Source: Conchocele bisecta (Eukaryota; Mollusca; Bivalvia; Lucinida; Thyasiridae). Taken from it: a DNA stretch of 64,000 nt. The notes beneath the pieces were generated by a model. That model was given only the letters and a program-made list of their open reading frames with translations, was not told where the DNA came from and did not search any database. The DNA is taken from NCBI GenBank assembly GCA_029237695.1, contig CM055272.1:19038793-19102792 (forward strand), read 5' to 3'. Of this stretch, positions 20,597 to 32,395 are shown piece after piece. The position numbers and the translations under genes are program-made. Within the stretch, counting starts at the first letter, position 1. Every line of letters begins with the position of its first letter.

Positions 20597-20664
20597 GAGG
20601 TTCGAACTCACGTCCAGAACACAAGTATTGATATTCTCCCACTTTGATACCACTGAGCCACACT
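20597..20664 (-). repeat. tRNA-like sequence (SINE head candidate)
   Basis: On the minus strand TGGCTCAGTGGTATC (A-box-like) and GAGTTCGAACCTCACA (B-box-like) are spaced as in a tRNA. GTGAG and CTCAC can form the T-arm, but a closing acceptor stem is not apparent. Confidence 0.55.
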
Positions 20665-20876
20665 ACATGTCTATTTTGCACACCAAGATACACTATTATA
20701 TTGACATACATGCACGTGCACTTTATAATGTAGTTATTATGCACGAAAACGAGGCTATGATATGATAATACACCTGATGTACCTATATTTGGACTCATCG
20801 ATTGACCTCCAGCAACTTATTATCGTCTGTCATTTATAGGCTATCCGTTTTCTGCTCGGGATATCAATATTGACTA

Positions 20877-20990
20877 GGAAATTGTGTTCTCTTCACTGCT
20901 GTCTTTTCATTGTTTACACAATCTCTTTAAACACATGCATCTCATGTATGTGTGCAGTAGTTGCAGATTAGATTCAGCATTAAAACAACA
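20877..20990. repeat. Dispersed repeat, inverted counterpart of 10078-10200
   Basis: It shares tcattgtttacacaatctct, aattgtgttctctt and gcagattagattcagcatta in complement with the segment near 10.1 kb. It is non-coding. Confidence 0.65.
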
Positions 20991-21264
20991 TTTGATGCAA
21001 TTCCGTCAAATACTGATTTTATCACGAAAAAACATTTTCCTGTAAGAAAAGTTTTCTAAAAATAGACCCGTTTAAATTTGTAGACCGATTTGGAAAATTT
21101 TACTTTTGTATTCATTTCCCAGTTATTTAACAATGTTTCGGTGTCACTTTCCAAAACATTTCGCTTTCCCATCTCCTGCAACATTTCAGCGCCTGTTAAA
21201 TTACCTTGGGAAATGACTTTCACAATAAAATCCATAGTGACGGAATTTATTCAATCTAACATCG

Positions 21265-21582
21265 GACATTTATCCCGTCAAAACAGTGCGTATGTGCCGT
21301 GAAACACGTTGCCGTGAAACATTTTTGATATCCTGTCAATACGACCTACTCACTGCGTATGAATATGTGCGGTTGCTGGGATTATTTCTTTGCATTTTAA
21401 AGCCATGTATATGTGTTGACGGGATAAATAGAATAGTAGTTTAGTGCCGTGAATGGAAAAAATATCTGGCGCGGCACGGAAACGGGATGTGCTCGGCAGA
21501 GCCTCGCCCATCCCGTTTCCTGAGCCTTGCCAGATATTTTTTCCCATTCACGGCACTAACCTACTATTCTCTATCTATTTTC
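21265..21582. mobile_element. Double-hairpin element with tttatcccgtcaa end, copy P1
   Basis: It has two parts. The first is an inverted pair, tttatcccgtcaa / ttgacgggataaa. The second is a long hairpin (tagtgccgtgaatgg arms) around a GC-rich centre gatgtgctcggcagagcctc. A second complete copy lies at 53024-53292, inserted in a TTAA element. It has no coding capacity. Confidence 0.75.
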
Positions 21583-21597
21583 CTTATTTCTGAACCG

Positions 21598-21711
21598 AAG
21601 TGTATGTTGTGACCACTCATTTGAACCGTCTCGGCGAGACGGTTCAAATGAGACCACTCATTTGAACCGTCTCGGCGAGACGGTTCAAATGAGTGGTCAC
21701 AACATATACTT
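21598..21711. repeat. Hairpin with aagtgtatgttgtgaccact arms, copy Q1
   Basis: A palindrome whose core (catttgaaccgtctcggcga plus complement) is duplicated in tandem, then closed by the outer arm acaacatatactt. A single-core version is at 56658-56730. It sits inside a broken second piece of the P hairpin (gccttgccggatattt... at 21735-21785). Confidence 0.8.
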
Positions 21712-21792
21712 CTGATGAGAAATAAAGAAATTCTTGAGCCTTGCCGGATATTTTTCCCATTCACGGTACTAACCTACTATTCTCTATTTATT

Positions 21793-22962
21793 ATTAGCCG
21801 ATCTATTTATAGATCGGCTAATATGTTGGTTATCCATCGAATTCTGAAAAAGTTTGTAGCAACCCTTTTCTCCGCTATTCGGTAATCTACGAACGCGAAT
21901 TTTTCTGTATCACTTCCAAATTGCACCAACCGATAAAGTTTGCATTTTTGGCAATTATCTCCGTTTAAAACTTTACTTATAGCCAAATAACACAATTTTG
22001 AATACTTAATGAGCTGAACGCCTGAAGAGATTTAACCCGGAAGTTATTGTTGTTGAAGTCCATAGTTGGCTCTAATGGCCATATACGCCAACATACGCCG
22101 ATTATTGGGCTAATTTAAAGCTTTTATTTATTAAACAGAACAAGTTTCAGCCACGTATAATCGCGTAAAATGTGTTTATTCGGCTAATTTATAATCGACC
22201 TCTGCTCAAAATCTCCTTACTAGTAACCCCAGCATTTTCGGGTTTATCCCAGCATCTCGGGTTTATCCCCTTGGATCGCGTACGCGCGTCATTTGACGCT
22301 AGTTAATATTCACAAAATTTTCCACCAATCAAAACGAAGAATTGCCCTTCATAGCCAACTTTGATTTGTTTACGTATCATGCAGGGATGGCAGGGATGCA
22401 TCCAGCACGCGCGATTGCGGCAATCCCCCTTAATTATTGTCAATGCCGCAAATTATTGATTGTCTTGCGCCCGACATCGCGCAAAAAATCACGGATGGGG
22501 CACATTAGGCCAATCTGGGCATGTGCCTGAATACGCAGGAGCTTGCGTCTATTTTTAGATGACACTGTAACCGCTAGATATATATAGCCCTGGTAGCTCC
22601 GCCCACTCGCATGCTGCCACAGAATTCGGACAAACACACACAGTGACTACAACTTTGTGTATTGCGGAGTGTAATTTGTAGATAAATAGAGCATACAGTA
22701 CAGGTGTTACGCTGGAATATTTCGCAACATAATGGTGACAACAAAACATTGCTGCTATGGCATTGCTGCTATTGGATGGATTTGGGAACGGGTTTCCAAA
22801 ACCTGCACAAAATCGAGAAAAATGTCGACGCTGGGTACAGAACTGTGGTCGAAAATAGTTTGCCATTGACAATGTTACCAGAGACACCTACATATGTTCG
22901 ATGCACTTTACCCTGATTTGATCGGCTAATAACATCATGCTCTGCATGACTTTTCATTAAAC
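21793..22962 (+). mobile_element. Deletion derivative of the THAP element, retaining the THAP exon
   Basis: It reads on the plus strand as the THAP element does on the minus strand. The left part (21793-22000) matches the 5' end of the larger element, and 22555-22920 matches its THAP exon region. It closes with gatcggctaataacatcatg and the tctgcatgacttttcatt block. The transposase core is missing. Within it, FPKP, EKCRRW, CGRK and RDTYICSMHF of the THAP domain are still readable, with one TAG stop. About 340 bp (22200-22540) are shared with the copy at 63253 but not with the larger element. Confidence 0.8.
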
Positions 22963-23500
22963 ATGTTGCTGATATTAGTAAACTCGTTTAAACCTCATAG
23001 GAACAGAAAAAAATAAGAATTTAAAATATATTTTGCAAACTGGTAGAAAATGACAATACAAACGACATGCAGACATTATAATCCGCTCAAAAGGTATGCA
23101 AGTTTTCAAAATTGTACATTTTATGCATTTTGTTTCCAACAAAATTTTGAAAATCCCATTAAAAAAGTTTTAATTAAAATAATTGTTTTACATTTTTCAT
23201 TTTGTTTCATCAAATAAATTATCAAGTTCATGTAATAAAATAATGAGAAAAAAATCACTTAGACCTAATATAAATAAATGTAAAAAATAATTGTATTCAA
23301 TGACCTCATGGTGGCACAAGCATATTTCAGCTACTTAAAGTGTGCATCCATTTTCAACATTTTAATACATGTATTTGTTATTTTTACATGCGGTTTTCAG
23401 CATTTATTCATAGTATTAATTGTATTTTTAATTGTATTATTTACAAAAATAACAAAGTTGTTCATATGAAATTTAATAAATATCGTATTAAGCCTTTCAC
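22963..23500. other. AT-rich, no gene
   Basis: A very AT-rich stretch with runs of A and T. A 60-codon frame near 23340 has no recognisable features. I see no repeat counterpart in the window. Confidence 0.5.
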
Positions 23501-23595
23501 CATTTCACCCCTAAGTAACTGAATGGGCTGCGATATGTTAATTTTGCAACCAATCCAATCATCGCAAAATGATTTTCGGACTATTCCATTTATAA
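23500..23595 (+). repeat. Left part of repeat R, split by the composite element
   Basis: The stretch ttcacc...taagtaactg, gttaattttgcaaccaa and gcaaaatgattttcggacta matches the first half of 37857-38072. The second half resumes at 25831, so the 2.2 kb unit between them inserted into a copy of R. Confidence 0.7.
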
Positions 23596-25830
23596 TCAAA
23601 GGACTGAAAGTCCTGAAATCCTTAGCAGTTGCGACAAAAAGTATTATCTCAAAGAGCCGTCACAGACTGGAATGCACTCCCTAGTGATTGTGTAAATTCG
23701 AACACACTAAATAGTTTCAAAAGTTCACTCAACTCCGCCTGGAAGAAGAGACCCAGCAAATTCAACACGTGAAAATATTGTAGACATTTTAACCATGATT
23801 TAGTTGCGCTCTCCCCCCAGTTTCAAAGACAATTATCCAATTTGACGTCGCTAAAATAGGCCAGTACAAGCCTAGCTTACAAGAAACGGCCTTCGACCAA
23901 GGTTGAACCAAGGTAGGTAGAAAATAAAAAAAAAGTACTTGCCCAGGTCAAAAAGTTACTCGCCCAGTTTTTTTTAAAAATAAAAATAAATTATTTCCAG
24001 TTTTTTGTAATGTTGCATCTTATTTATAAAAAAAAAAGCTTTTACATATGATCATTACCAACACGTATGAGACATATTCACTATTATTGTTATTTATATT
24101 TTAAGTATTAAATGAACATAAACAAACAAGTAGCAGCGAATTTGCTCAGAGGCTTGCACACTTCTTATTTTCTATAAGCGTTGAGTGACATAGATTTAGT
24201 TTAATTTATAGTGGCTATGTTTGCATGCGCTGCGTGCTGCCTTAATTACTAAATTCAATGGTTTCGGACCCGGCGCCGACCGTTTCGTCCCAAGCCGTTA
24301 TGTTCGGCGTCTGAAATGCGCGTTAACCCAACTGTATACGAGACGATATATGTGGCCGCATATACACTAGTCTATACTGGCAGTCCTATTATTTGTTAGC
24401 CCGGCCGCGTAAAGCCGACAAATAATCCGTGAATTAAACTTGCCCGATATGGACCGTGTTCAAAATCGCTAGAGATTCTACCCGTAACCGTGTACATAGA
24501 CACTGCTTGAATCTTACTTCCCGCAAATTGACGTAAACTGTAAACAACAAATGGTCGCTGAATTAATACCATTTGTTGGCCGTTATCGATGGAATTAATT
24601 GGCAATTTCTTCCAAAAAAAATAATCCTGACCTAATCTTTCACTCGCCAAACTGGGCGAGTACCTGTAGAAAGTACTCGACCGCCACAAAAAGCACTCGC
24701 CATGGCGAGTGAAATTTCAACCCCTGTAAATTATTGTATCGATTCAGGTGCGCGAAATGACCTTGTCAATTTGCATAAACTGAAGCCATCACAGGCGCTC
24801 GGATTGTTCAACAAAAATAATAGAGAGTCGCATTTCATCACACTATCGGATTATTTAATGATTAGGATGCATGTTTTGTTAGTTTAAACATATTTTATTT
24901 GCATATTGTTTACAAGTTCATTGCCATGTTTTGTTGAACGGGTATATAATAAATAGGTTTTTGGATTTGTACGGAAATATATTTCGGCGTACTCGTTCGT
25001 TCGGCGGAACCTAAAATTATTCAAACTCTAAGACAATGTTTCCTTTGTGAAGTGTATCGTACTGCATTTTCTGTGTAACGTCATTATAGATTAGTTGATG
25101 TTTTAAGTAAAATGGACACTGATTAATAATATCGATGGCTCAAGATGATTATTTAAAGCATGCGGTATGTAACTGTCAAAAAACAATGTTTCTGTTTTAA
25201 ATCATCATCATTTCGCTGTCCAATGTTGGATTTTATCGAGCCATTGACCTATGACTATGTAAACGATTCTGTAATTTGTCGGCATAAAATGGCGGAAACT
25301 ACTTTTCATGAGACACGAGGTTAATTGTATCAGTGCGCGTGAAAAATAATATACTCAAATTAATACATGTCAGTTTATATTATATTAAATCAGATAAACA
25401 TTTTGTAATATAAATGTCGTACAGAAAATTAACAACACATGTATTACACTACACAATATAATGTTAGCTCACTATCAGAACTATTTTTCATGGCGTATAA
25501 CTACGTATAAATTACATGTGGAGCGGTCGATCATTGCGCTAAAAATATAACCTTCCTAACAAAATATTTATTATGAAACACGACAGTTAATATTTTATAA
25601 AATCACAAACTGTTTTTAAAAATATAACTGTAGCTGAAAAAAAATATAGCTGGCCAAAAATGTGAGTGACACGTTCATAATGCACCGCTCGCTTTGGAAC
25701 TCTCTCACGTGGCGTAGCTAGAATCATGAAGCATGAAGTACGTTCGTTGGTCGACAATTACTCATTTGCATAAATCCTGTGAGGTCTCAAAAACCGTATA
25801 AGGATTATATCCAAGCAAATATGCTTGGAT
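23596..25830 (+). mobile_element. 2.2-kb composite unit, copy E1
   Basis: It begins TCAAAGGACTGAAAG, carries the 3' end of a LINE ORF2, then about 2 kb of non-coding sequence with several small palindromes of ACTCGCC / GGCGAGT, and ends at the hairpin atccaagcaaatatgcttgg. A near-identical inverted copy occupies 48961-51138. Both copies share the same two end points, so the whole was moved or duplicated as DNA. There are no terminal inverted repeats. A 5' TC preceded by A and a 3' hairpin recall Helitrons, but no CTRR end is visible. Confidence 0.75.
23626..23772 (+). pseudogene. LINE (CR1/L2-like) ORF2 C-terminal fragment in E1
   Basis: A 48-codon frame beginning QLRQKVLSQRAVTDWNALPS and ending in RPSKFNT before a TGA matches the C-terminal tail typical of non-LTR retrotransposon ORF2 proteins (R-V-x-x-WN-x-LP then SLN-x-FK). 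No reverse-transcriptase motifs are present. The downstream caaggtaggtagaaaataaa looks like the retrotransposon 3' end. The same fragment, slightly better preserved, is in the other copy. Confidence 0.7.
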
Positions 25831-25985
25831 AAAAAGGGGGTATTTGTTGTTCTCAAAAATATGAAAATTACTTTCTAACAGTGCAGATCCTGGTGAGACG
25901 GCTCGTTACGAGCCGGCTCATCTGGATCTGCACTGTTTGCATAAACCGATATAGCGGGCTTTCGGGTTCAAAGGGTTAAATATTA
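25831..25985 (+). repeat. Right part of repeat R with hairpin
   Basis: It continues repeat R (caaaaatatgaaaattacttt, gcgggctttcgggttcaaag). Within it a hairpin (cagtgcagatcc arms, centre gctcgttacgagc) spans about 25879-25936. The copy near 38 kb lacks most of this hairpin. Confidence 0.7.
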
Positions 25986-26344
25986 ATACTCAAAGAGAAT
26001 CGCATGTTTGTCTCGTTTAAATCACAGGTGTTTGAACAGATGGTCATTAATTTGGTGCCATGTGAGTATTTTGGTGGATTTTGGTGGATTTCGTTGGTGT
26101 GGGGTAATTTACACAGTTGTGTGCAACTACAAATGCTCAATCATTACACACGACAGAAATCGTCAATTAGCTACACATTCACCGTTCCGAACTGTCGGAC
26201 CCCTAGCTTTTATATTGTCAACATACCCGTACTTATACGTGTAATTCGCGGGAGGTGACGTAAATTGTATGTTGGTAACAATGCACCCAAACCCCCAGTG
26301 ATACCGACATAACCCATGAAACATCGAAATGTGAACTGTTCTTC
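25986..26344. other. No supported gene
   Basis: Two overlapping 78-84 codon frames (about 26004-26258) read through non-repeat sequence but show no recognised domain, and I do not call them. Confidence 0.35.
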
Positions 26345-26590
26345 GGGCCCCGTTTCACTAAGCTTCGTACGACTAAAATGTTCGTAAGTGCAAATTTAGG
26401 ATCGTCTAGAAATTTAGATTGATGGATTTACATTTATTGAGCATTGGCTGCATATGCAGCCTATGCTCAATACATGTAAATCCAAAAATTGTTTATAAGA
26501 AAATATTGTTGATGTGAAATTTACTGACAATCATAAGTTTGCACTTACGAACATTTTAGTCGTACTACGAAATTTAGTGAAACGACCGCC
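26345..26590. mobile_element. GGGCCC-ended MITE, copy 2
   Basis: The ends are gccccgtttcactaagcttc and tttagtgaaacg. The core is a palindrome of gcattggctgcatatgcagc type. It has the same organisation and length as the copy at 36892. Confidence 0.85.
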
Positions 26591-26797
26591 TGTGGTCTTC
26601 ATGGCACATAAACTGTGATTGTCGATGGAAATTCGTCTAATTTACGGCGTCCCCCGCCGGATACTGTTGTTTGTGGTCAGTTTCTAGTTCAGACTAATGA
26701 CCCAATTTGCTGACACGAATGACCTTCTGACATTTCGGACCCGTCCGTCCATGCTGACTTTGGCCTATACTATAAAGAGCAAACGCCGTTTGATGAA

Positions 26798-27048
26798 ACA
26801 CGCCATGTGATTTTGTACTTAAGAACATGTGCGATTTTTCATGAAAGATATTCACAAAAACTGTCATATTTTCTGTGAATGACGTCCGAATGTGACGAAA
26901 TTTTCATAGCAAATCTGAATTCGATTTTCGCATTTGCCATAGAAATTTCGTTACCGTAAGACGTCATTTACGGAAATTATCGTATATTTTGTTAAACAAA
27001 TTCGTGAGATATCGCACATTTTCTTCGGTACAACACCACATGGCGTGT
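26798..27048. mobile_element. MITE with ACACGCCATGTGATTTTG ends, copy 1
   Basis: The TIRs begin ACACGCCATGTG and end CACATGGCGTGT. Inner halves mirror each other (gaacatgtgcgatttttc; tttcgttaccgtaagacgtc). TTGAT occurs on both sides, but a longer duplication is not convincing. A second copy is at 54806 and a single end at 55083. Confidence 0.8.
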
Positions 27049-27124
27049 TTGATATGCGGCATAATTATGTCCGTTGGCGGCCCGTTTATGACTGGTCAGC
27101 ACTGTTCTAAGCAAACTGAAATGG

Positions 27125-27295
27125 TGGCTCGTTAGGGACATTTCGTCTCTCAGTTTCCAAATCGTGTTGAGACGAAAACTAAAACGAACCTTACAATTTG
27201 CTCCTCCTTTGTTTCCACGCTGTGTTGAGACGAAAGCTAAACAAACCTTACAAGTTACTCCTCCTTTGTTGCCACGCTGTGTAGACACTAAAATA
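27125..27295. repeat. ~60-bp tandem repeat, about 2.5 copies
   Basis: Units contain gtgttgagacgaaa, aaccttacaa and ctcctcctttgtttccacgc. A 98-codon minus-strand frame rich in Gly and Lys follows from the repeat. Confidence 0.75.
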
Positions 27296-27622
27296 AAGAA
27301 CCTTAAGTTTCGTCTCTACGCATCGTAAAAATGATGAATGAGTCAAATTCACGCGGTGTTGAATCTGCGGAACTACCGGTTTTTTTTATCAGGCAACGAA
27401 CTTTGTATTGGCCGAATATATACTGACTGATAACATATTGTTGTATCAGTCATTGCCCTGATACGAATATTCGGGTTACAACAAATTGAAAACTGACGTT
27501 TCATTGGTCGAACGGCGTCACATGCCGTTAACGAATTAGGTCAGTGGAATGACTTCACGGATATAATTGCTCATTATGTAGCCAAAAACGTTCCATGAGA
27601 AATAAAATACTGTGCTAATGTC

Positions 27623-27731
27623 TTTTGATATCAAGTTTATCAGACTCGGCTCGGAAACGGTAGGAATTCCTCGGCAAGCCTCGGAATTCCTACGCGTTTC
27701 CTAGCCGAGCCTGATAAACTTGATATCAAAA
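27623..27731. repeat. Hairpin with ttttgatatcaagtttatca arms
   Basis: Near-perfect inverted arms of about 50 bp around a GC-containing centre (tcctcggcaagcctcgga). The flanks read gagaaataaaatac at the left and tattctctaattt at the right, short complementary ends also seen around other hairpins here. Confidence 0.85.
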
Positions 27732-27884
27732 TATACTAGTTTGGTATTCTCTAATTTCGTCTCCTCGCGGCGTAGAAACGAAGAAACATTTCATTATTTT
27801 AATAATAATTTTTTTTCGACATTTCGTTAAATATCTTTTTGGGAGAGTGACTTTTTATCACAGTGGAACATCTCCAAATCTTCC

Positions 27885-28152
27885 AGTAGCCTATTTCACC
27901 AACATTGCACAGTATACTTTGCTAGCAAAGTATACTTTGAGGGAGAAATTTTCAATTTTAGGATAAATTTATTAATTTTTATTATACTTAATTTATTACA
28001 TTATCACAGCCAAAATACTGAATGTATTACATTATCACAGCCATTTTGGCTGTGCTAATGTAATACATTCAGTATAATAATTCTGCATACTTTTAATTAT
28101 CAAATATATGCAGTCGTTAGTTCTAAATGCAATGTTGGTGAAAAAGGCTACA
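27885..28152. mobile_element. MITE with GTAGCCTATTTCACCAACAT ends, copy 1
   Basis: The ends gtagcctatttcaccaacat and ttggtgaaaaaggctac are inverted, with agtatactttgctagcaaag near the left. An internal palindrome reads ttacattatcacagccattt and complement. This copy has an internal duplication of attacattatcacagcca. A second copy is at 42834. Confidence 0.8.
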
Positions 28153-28282
28153 GGATGTCCGATGTAGAAATGTTTCACGGTAACCTAGGAAAATGTATAT
28201 GTTCATGCCATGACGTGCGTCTATGCTTTGTATGCATTCACAAACAGAATGACTTCGTGTATTTAATGGTCAAACGTATACC

Positions 28283-28658
28283 TATGGAAGCGTCCTGGTG
28301 CCAATTCTAAAATATTGTTATTTCCTAATTAGAAGATACTAACTCCTAATTAGGAGATACTAAGTCCTAATTATGAGATAGGCTCTCATAATTAGGAGAA
28401 TATTATCTCATAATTAGGACGTATTATCTCATAATTAGGAGATACTAACTCATAATTAGGAGATACAAAGTCCGAATTATGAGAGTGTATCTCCTAAGTA
28501 GGACTTAATATCTCCTAATTAGGACTTATTATCTCATAATTAGGAGATAATATGTCCTAATTAGGAGATATTATCTGCTAATTACGAGTTAGTATCTCCT
28601 AATTAGGAGATAAATATATTCTTATATTCTAGCTTTGGCACCAGGACACTTCCACATA
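28283..28658. mobile_element. Foldback with CTAATTAGGAGATA array
   Basis: The ends tatggaagcgtcctggtgcc and ggcaccaggacacttcca are inverted and enclose an array of a palindromic unit (TCCTAATTAGGA with TATC/GATA spacers). The layout matches the TAYGGA-ended foldbacks at 41019 and 52017, but I find no 6-bp target duplication, so membership is tentative. Confidence 0.7.
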
Positions 28659-28765
28659 TAACGGCAGGTTGAAAGAAGTGGAAGATATATATATACATTT
28701 ATTATATTAGGTACCAAACTGGTAGACGGTCCAAATGCGCCAGTCATATGTCACTATTAGTTAAC

Positions 28766-28862
28766 GGTTCGTCCGCATGTACGATCGACAATCCACTCAC
28801 TAAAGCTCGAAGAATTCGAGAGCATTGGCGAGTGGATTATCGATCGTACTTACGGACGAACC
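28766..28862. repeat. Hairpin with ggttcgtccgcatgtacgat arms
   Basis: Arms of about 40 bp (cgatcgacaatccactcact; gagtggattatcgatcgtac) flank an agaattcga centre. Sequence to about 28945 matches 1336-1440 in inverted orientation, showing that a larger dispersed unit carries this hairpin. Confidence 0.8.
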
Positions 28863-28990
28863 ATGATCTAATTATGTTATCACATCGTCATGTCCATACC
28901 TTGCCCATGTGCTGTGTAAATACAGAAACAAATGTATCAAAGATATCATAAAAATGGGTTACTGGACATAGAAAATAACGGGTAAGTTCC

Positions 28991-29064
28991 TAACCCGAAT
29001 GTTCTGTCTGTACAGCAGGGCAACTTTAAGTCGCCCTGCGTTACAGAAAGAAATATCGGGTTAG
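28991..29064. repeat. Hairpin with taacccgaatgttctgtctg arms, copy 1
   Basis: The ends taacccga and tcgggtta are inverted, with an inner stem of cagggc / gccctg. A second copy at 44100 shares the outer arms but has a different inner loop. Confidence 0.8.
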
Positions 29065-29104
29065 TAAGTGTCATGCAGCTTCCAGTGCCATATCAGTGTT
29101 ATAT

Positions 29105-29725
29105 TTGGTTGACTATGTCGGTTGACGTCACGTTGCTGAGCTTAAAACTTAGTTTATCGGTTTGACGTCACGTTGCTGAGATCAAACCGAGTTTATTGGA
29201 TTCAAGTTGGTGTCACGTTGTTTAGCTTAAAACCGAGTTTGTCGGTTTGACGTCCCGTTGCTTAATATAAAACTGAATGTGTCGGTTTGACCTCATGCTG
29301 CTTATTTTAAGACTCAATGTGTTGGTTTGACGTTCAGTTGCTTAGCTTAAAACTGAATTTGTCGGTTTGACGTCCCGTAGCTTAGTGATAAACTGAGTTT
29401 GCCGGTCTGACGTCAAGTTGCTTACCTTAAAACTGAGTGTGTCTGTCATGCTTACCTTAAAACTTAGTTTGCCAATTTGACGTCACGTTGCTTAGCTTAA
29501 GACTGAAGATTTCGGTTTGAAATCACGTTGCTTAGCTTAAAACTGATTTTGCCAGTTAGACCTCAAGTTGCCTAACTTAAGACTGAGGATGTCGGTTTGA
29601 CGTCACGTTGTATAGCTTAAAACTGAGTGTGTCGGTTTTATTTGACGTCAGGTTGATTAGCTTAAAACTGAATGTGTCGGTTGCTTAGCTTAAAACTGAT
29701 TTTTTCGGTTTGACGTCACGTCTTT
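29105..29725 (+). repeat. ~50-bp minisatellite (gacgtcacgttgcttagctt units)
   Basis: About 12 degenerate units with consensus words tcggtttgacgtcacgttgc and ttagcttaaaactgag. Each unit contains the CRE-like TGACGTCA. Two further units lie at 36655-36785, on the far side of the Academ-like element. The spacing is too regular, and the units too variable and contiguous, for a CRISPR array. Confidence 0.9.
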
Positions 29726-29914
29726 GTGTGTGTGGGGGTGGAATGTGTGTGTCATCAATAAATTAAATAAATTTGAAGGGGCGTTGCCTTATGTAAATGT
29801 TGCTTTCATGATGTGGTGGCTGGGAGATGGGCGGTAGCTATATTCAGATAACTGCACCTATGATATAATAATCTTACCGAATCGTAAACACGACCTCAAT
29901 CACAGCAGGCGATG

Positions 29915-31895
29915 CCTGTAGTGCATGGAACATAATATCCGCCATAATTCTATTAGGCATGAGGCTTGCTTGCTGATGACATTCTAAGTTCTATCCGTCT
30001 TATTGCAATTCTATGTGGCTTGATGCTTGCTGACTGTTGCCATTACAACTTACTTTCATGTTATTTTATTCGTCATTCGCTTGTTATGACATTTGAAATA
30101 TTCTTGGTTTTAGTCTAAATTACATGTGCATTTGGCTTGATGCTTTATTCATTCACACTGTTTCAATGCGTTTGTGTTGATTACATTCTAATCGGCTTGA
30201 TGATTCATTCTTAGTGACATCCGGAGTTCAATTATTGATTATTTCATCGCTGTTTTGCCATGCATTTTGTTACCTGGCTAAGCCACGCCCATTGACAACA
30301 ACAATTGCAACAGTAATTTGGGAACAACCATTATGACACCAGGTGCGCTGCTAAAACTTAAAATAGTTCTCCTAAAATGATTTAATATGCTGGTACCCGT
30401 TCTCCAATGCGTTGCTCTCTAAGAGGTTAGACACCACCAAATAGTTTTACTATATAATTTAACCGAATGCCATCCAATAAGGCCAGTCTCTCCTACTTTC
30501 ACTATTCGTATGGATGCTGTGGGACTCACTTGTACCTGACCTGCAGCCAGTCTGTAATGGTTCTGCATGAACTAAACAATAGGTTCACTTACTCCAACCT
30601 TGTCATATCCTCCAATATTGTGTACATTTGTTGGCCACGGAAACTCCGTTTACATCAAGTGACCAACAGGTTTAGTGTTTTCTTTTAAATGCTACAAATA
30701 TACTGAATACTGGTGTTAAAGGCACCCCAAAATGTTCCTCAAGTGAAACTGGGTAGTAATGGATCAAGGTTTGCAAGCAAACGGTGTCTGTGACCTCAAA
30801 ACACCCGCACTATTGTTTTATATCGGACTACTTTTGAATACACCCTGGGCGATTTCGCACCATTTGGTGTCTTCTAACCTCTAAATTGGTTACATATCCC
30901 TAACGGTGTTGATGTAGATTGATGCCGCCTTTTCTGTTTCGCCAAGTTTAGGTTAAAAGACACCAAATAGTTTTACTGTATAATTTAACCGAATCCCTGC
31001 CAGTCTTTCCTACTTTCACTATTCGTATGGATGTTGTGTACCTACTAGATGGGACACCAGCTTCAACAATAATTAAATCTATATTTTAATTAGTCAAGAT
31101 CGAGAGCAGAATGGGTGTAGGTTATTGGAAATTAGGTCCCACAACATCCATAAGAAAAATGAAAGTAGCAGAGAATAGAAAAATGTGTGGTAACGGGTTA
31201 GTTTTTTAGGGACAATCAATGGTGGTGGCCAACCTTAGTCTGATCCCGGACGGTTATTGGTTTGCTTCGGTAACGGGCCAGGTTGACAGTTACCATATAG
31301 TAAAACTGTTTGGTGTCTTCTAACCTATACTGTGGTCATTTGTAGGTGAAATCTTACATCAACACCGGCATTGGAGGTATGCCTCAAACAGCCAATCACA
31401 TCTCGTACTATTATGTATTAGTCGGAGGATTCCTAACATTGACAGCAGTGCCATCTGGCGTCATAAATGAGGCACTACTAACTCATATATTGCTTGCATC
31501 ATTCTGCTTTTGGCTTGATGCTTTCTGCTTGCGGCTTTCCGCTTTCGGACTGTGGCTTGATGCTTACTTCCTGCGGCTTTGTCCTTACTGCTTTCGGCCT
31601 TATTCAAAGTGCTAAGTGCTTTGTTCTTACTTTCTATTGCAAATGTTTAGTGCAATAAAACAGTGACACGAATAAGGACGTATCAATAATTGTAATGTAA
31701 ATAAGACGAATGAACAAAGCAATCAGCAGAATGGACATGTAAGAAAGACAAATACAATTACAACAAGCAGATTTCGAATGCAATAAATAAAATGACAAAT
31801 GAAATAGCATGAATGTAAGTTGTAATGTCATCAGCACGCAAGCATCAAGTCACATATAATTATGGCGGATATTACCTTCCATAGTAGTGCAGGTC
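29915..31895. mobile_element. Degenerate long-TIR element
   Basis: About 29920-30270 and 31620-31895 are imperfect inverted repeats (shared atatccgccataatt, cttgcttgctgatgacattc, gcttgatgctt). Between them a smaller unit recurs: agacaccaccaaatagtttt near 30430, a direct copy near 30955, and inverted copies near 30860 and 31300. No coding domain was recognised. The edges are approximate. Confidence 0.5.
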
Positions 31896-32392
31896 AGTGC
31901 GGCCTTATTCCCTTCTGTTCCCGCTCATGAAAGAGGTGTGTAACGAAAAATGGTTTTCCGCTGACCGCCGACATAAATGTTATGACAAGTCGCGCAGCAA
32001 ACTCTTCCAATTGTCGTGAATGCATTACATTTTAACTACGTAGAACTTGTGGTGTTCCCACGATCTGTCAACATACGACTCACTTGATTTACAATTTAAA
32101 ACTGCCGGTTTACTCCGTGGGTCGGGCGCTAGTGTTACCGATACATATTAATTTAAAAAAATAAAAATTGTATTTATGTTTTACTCTGTTTGAGCCAAAT
32201 ACATTTTTATATTGCATCTTTGTTGCAATTTCTTTCTAGATCGGACTCTAATACGCAATCCGCTACGAACAACACAACACTTACATACTTGATTTGAGGA
32301 CATTCCATCTCAAAGCATGGATGTCAGTGTACCATAGTGTACCATAGTGTACCATACGCTGCGATCCGGTCGCTCATCAACAGCAGCCAACC
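31896..32392. other. No gene; short tandem tgtaccatag
   Basis: Three copies of agtgtaccat lie near 32330-32355, and otherwise I see nothing recognisable. Confidence 0.5.
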
Positions 32393-32395
32393 AGA

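Noticed and set aside
24396..24689. 97-codon frame conserved in both E copies (24396-24689 and 50053-50355)
   Set aside because: The two copies are nearly identical at DNA level throughout, so conservation of an open frame is not evidence of selection. No domain was recognised.
23596..25830. Calling the E units Helitrons
   Set aside because: The 5' TC and 3' hairpin fit, but there is no CTRR end, no Rep/helicase remnant, and the hairpin sits at the very end rather than upstream of it.
29105..29725. CRISPR-like array
   Set aside because: The units are contiguous and degenerate without unique spacers, and the window is eukaryotic.
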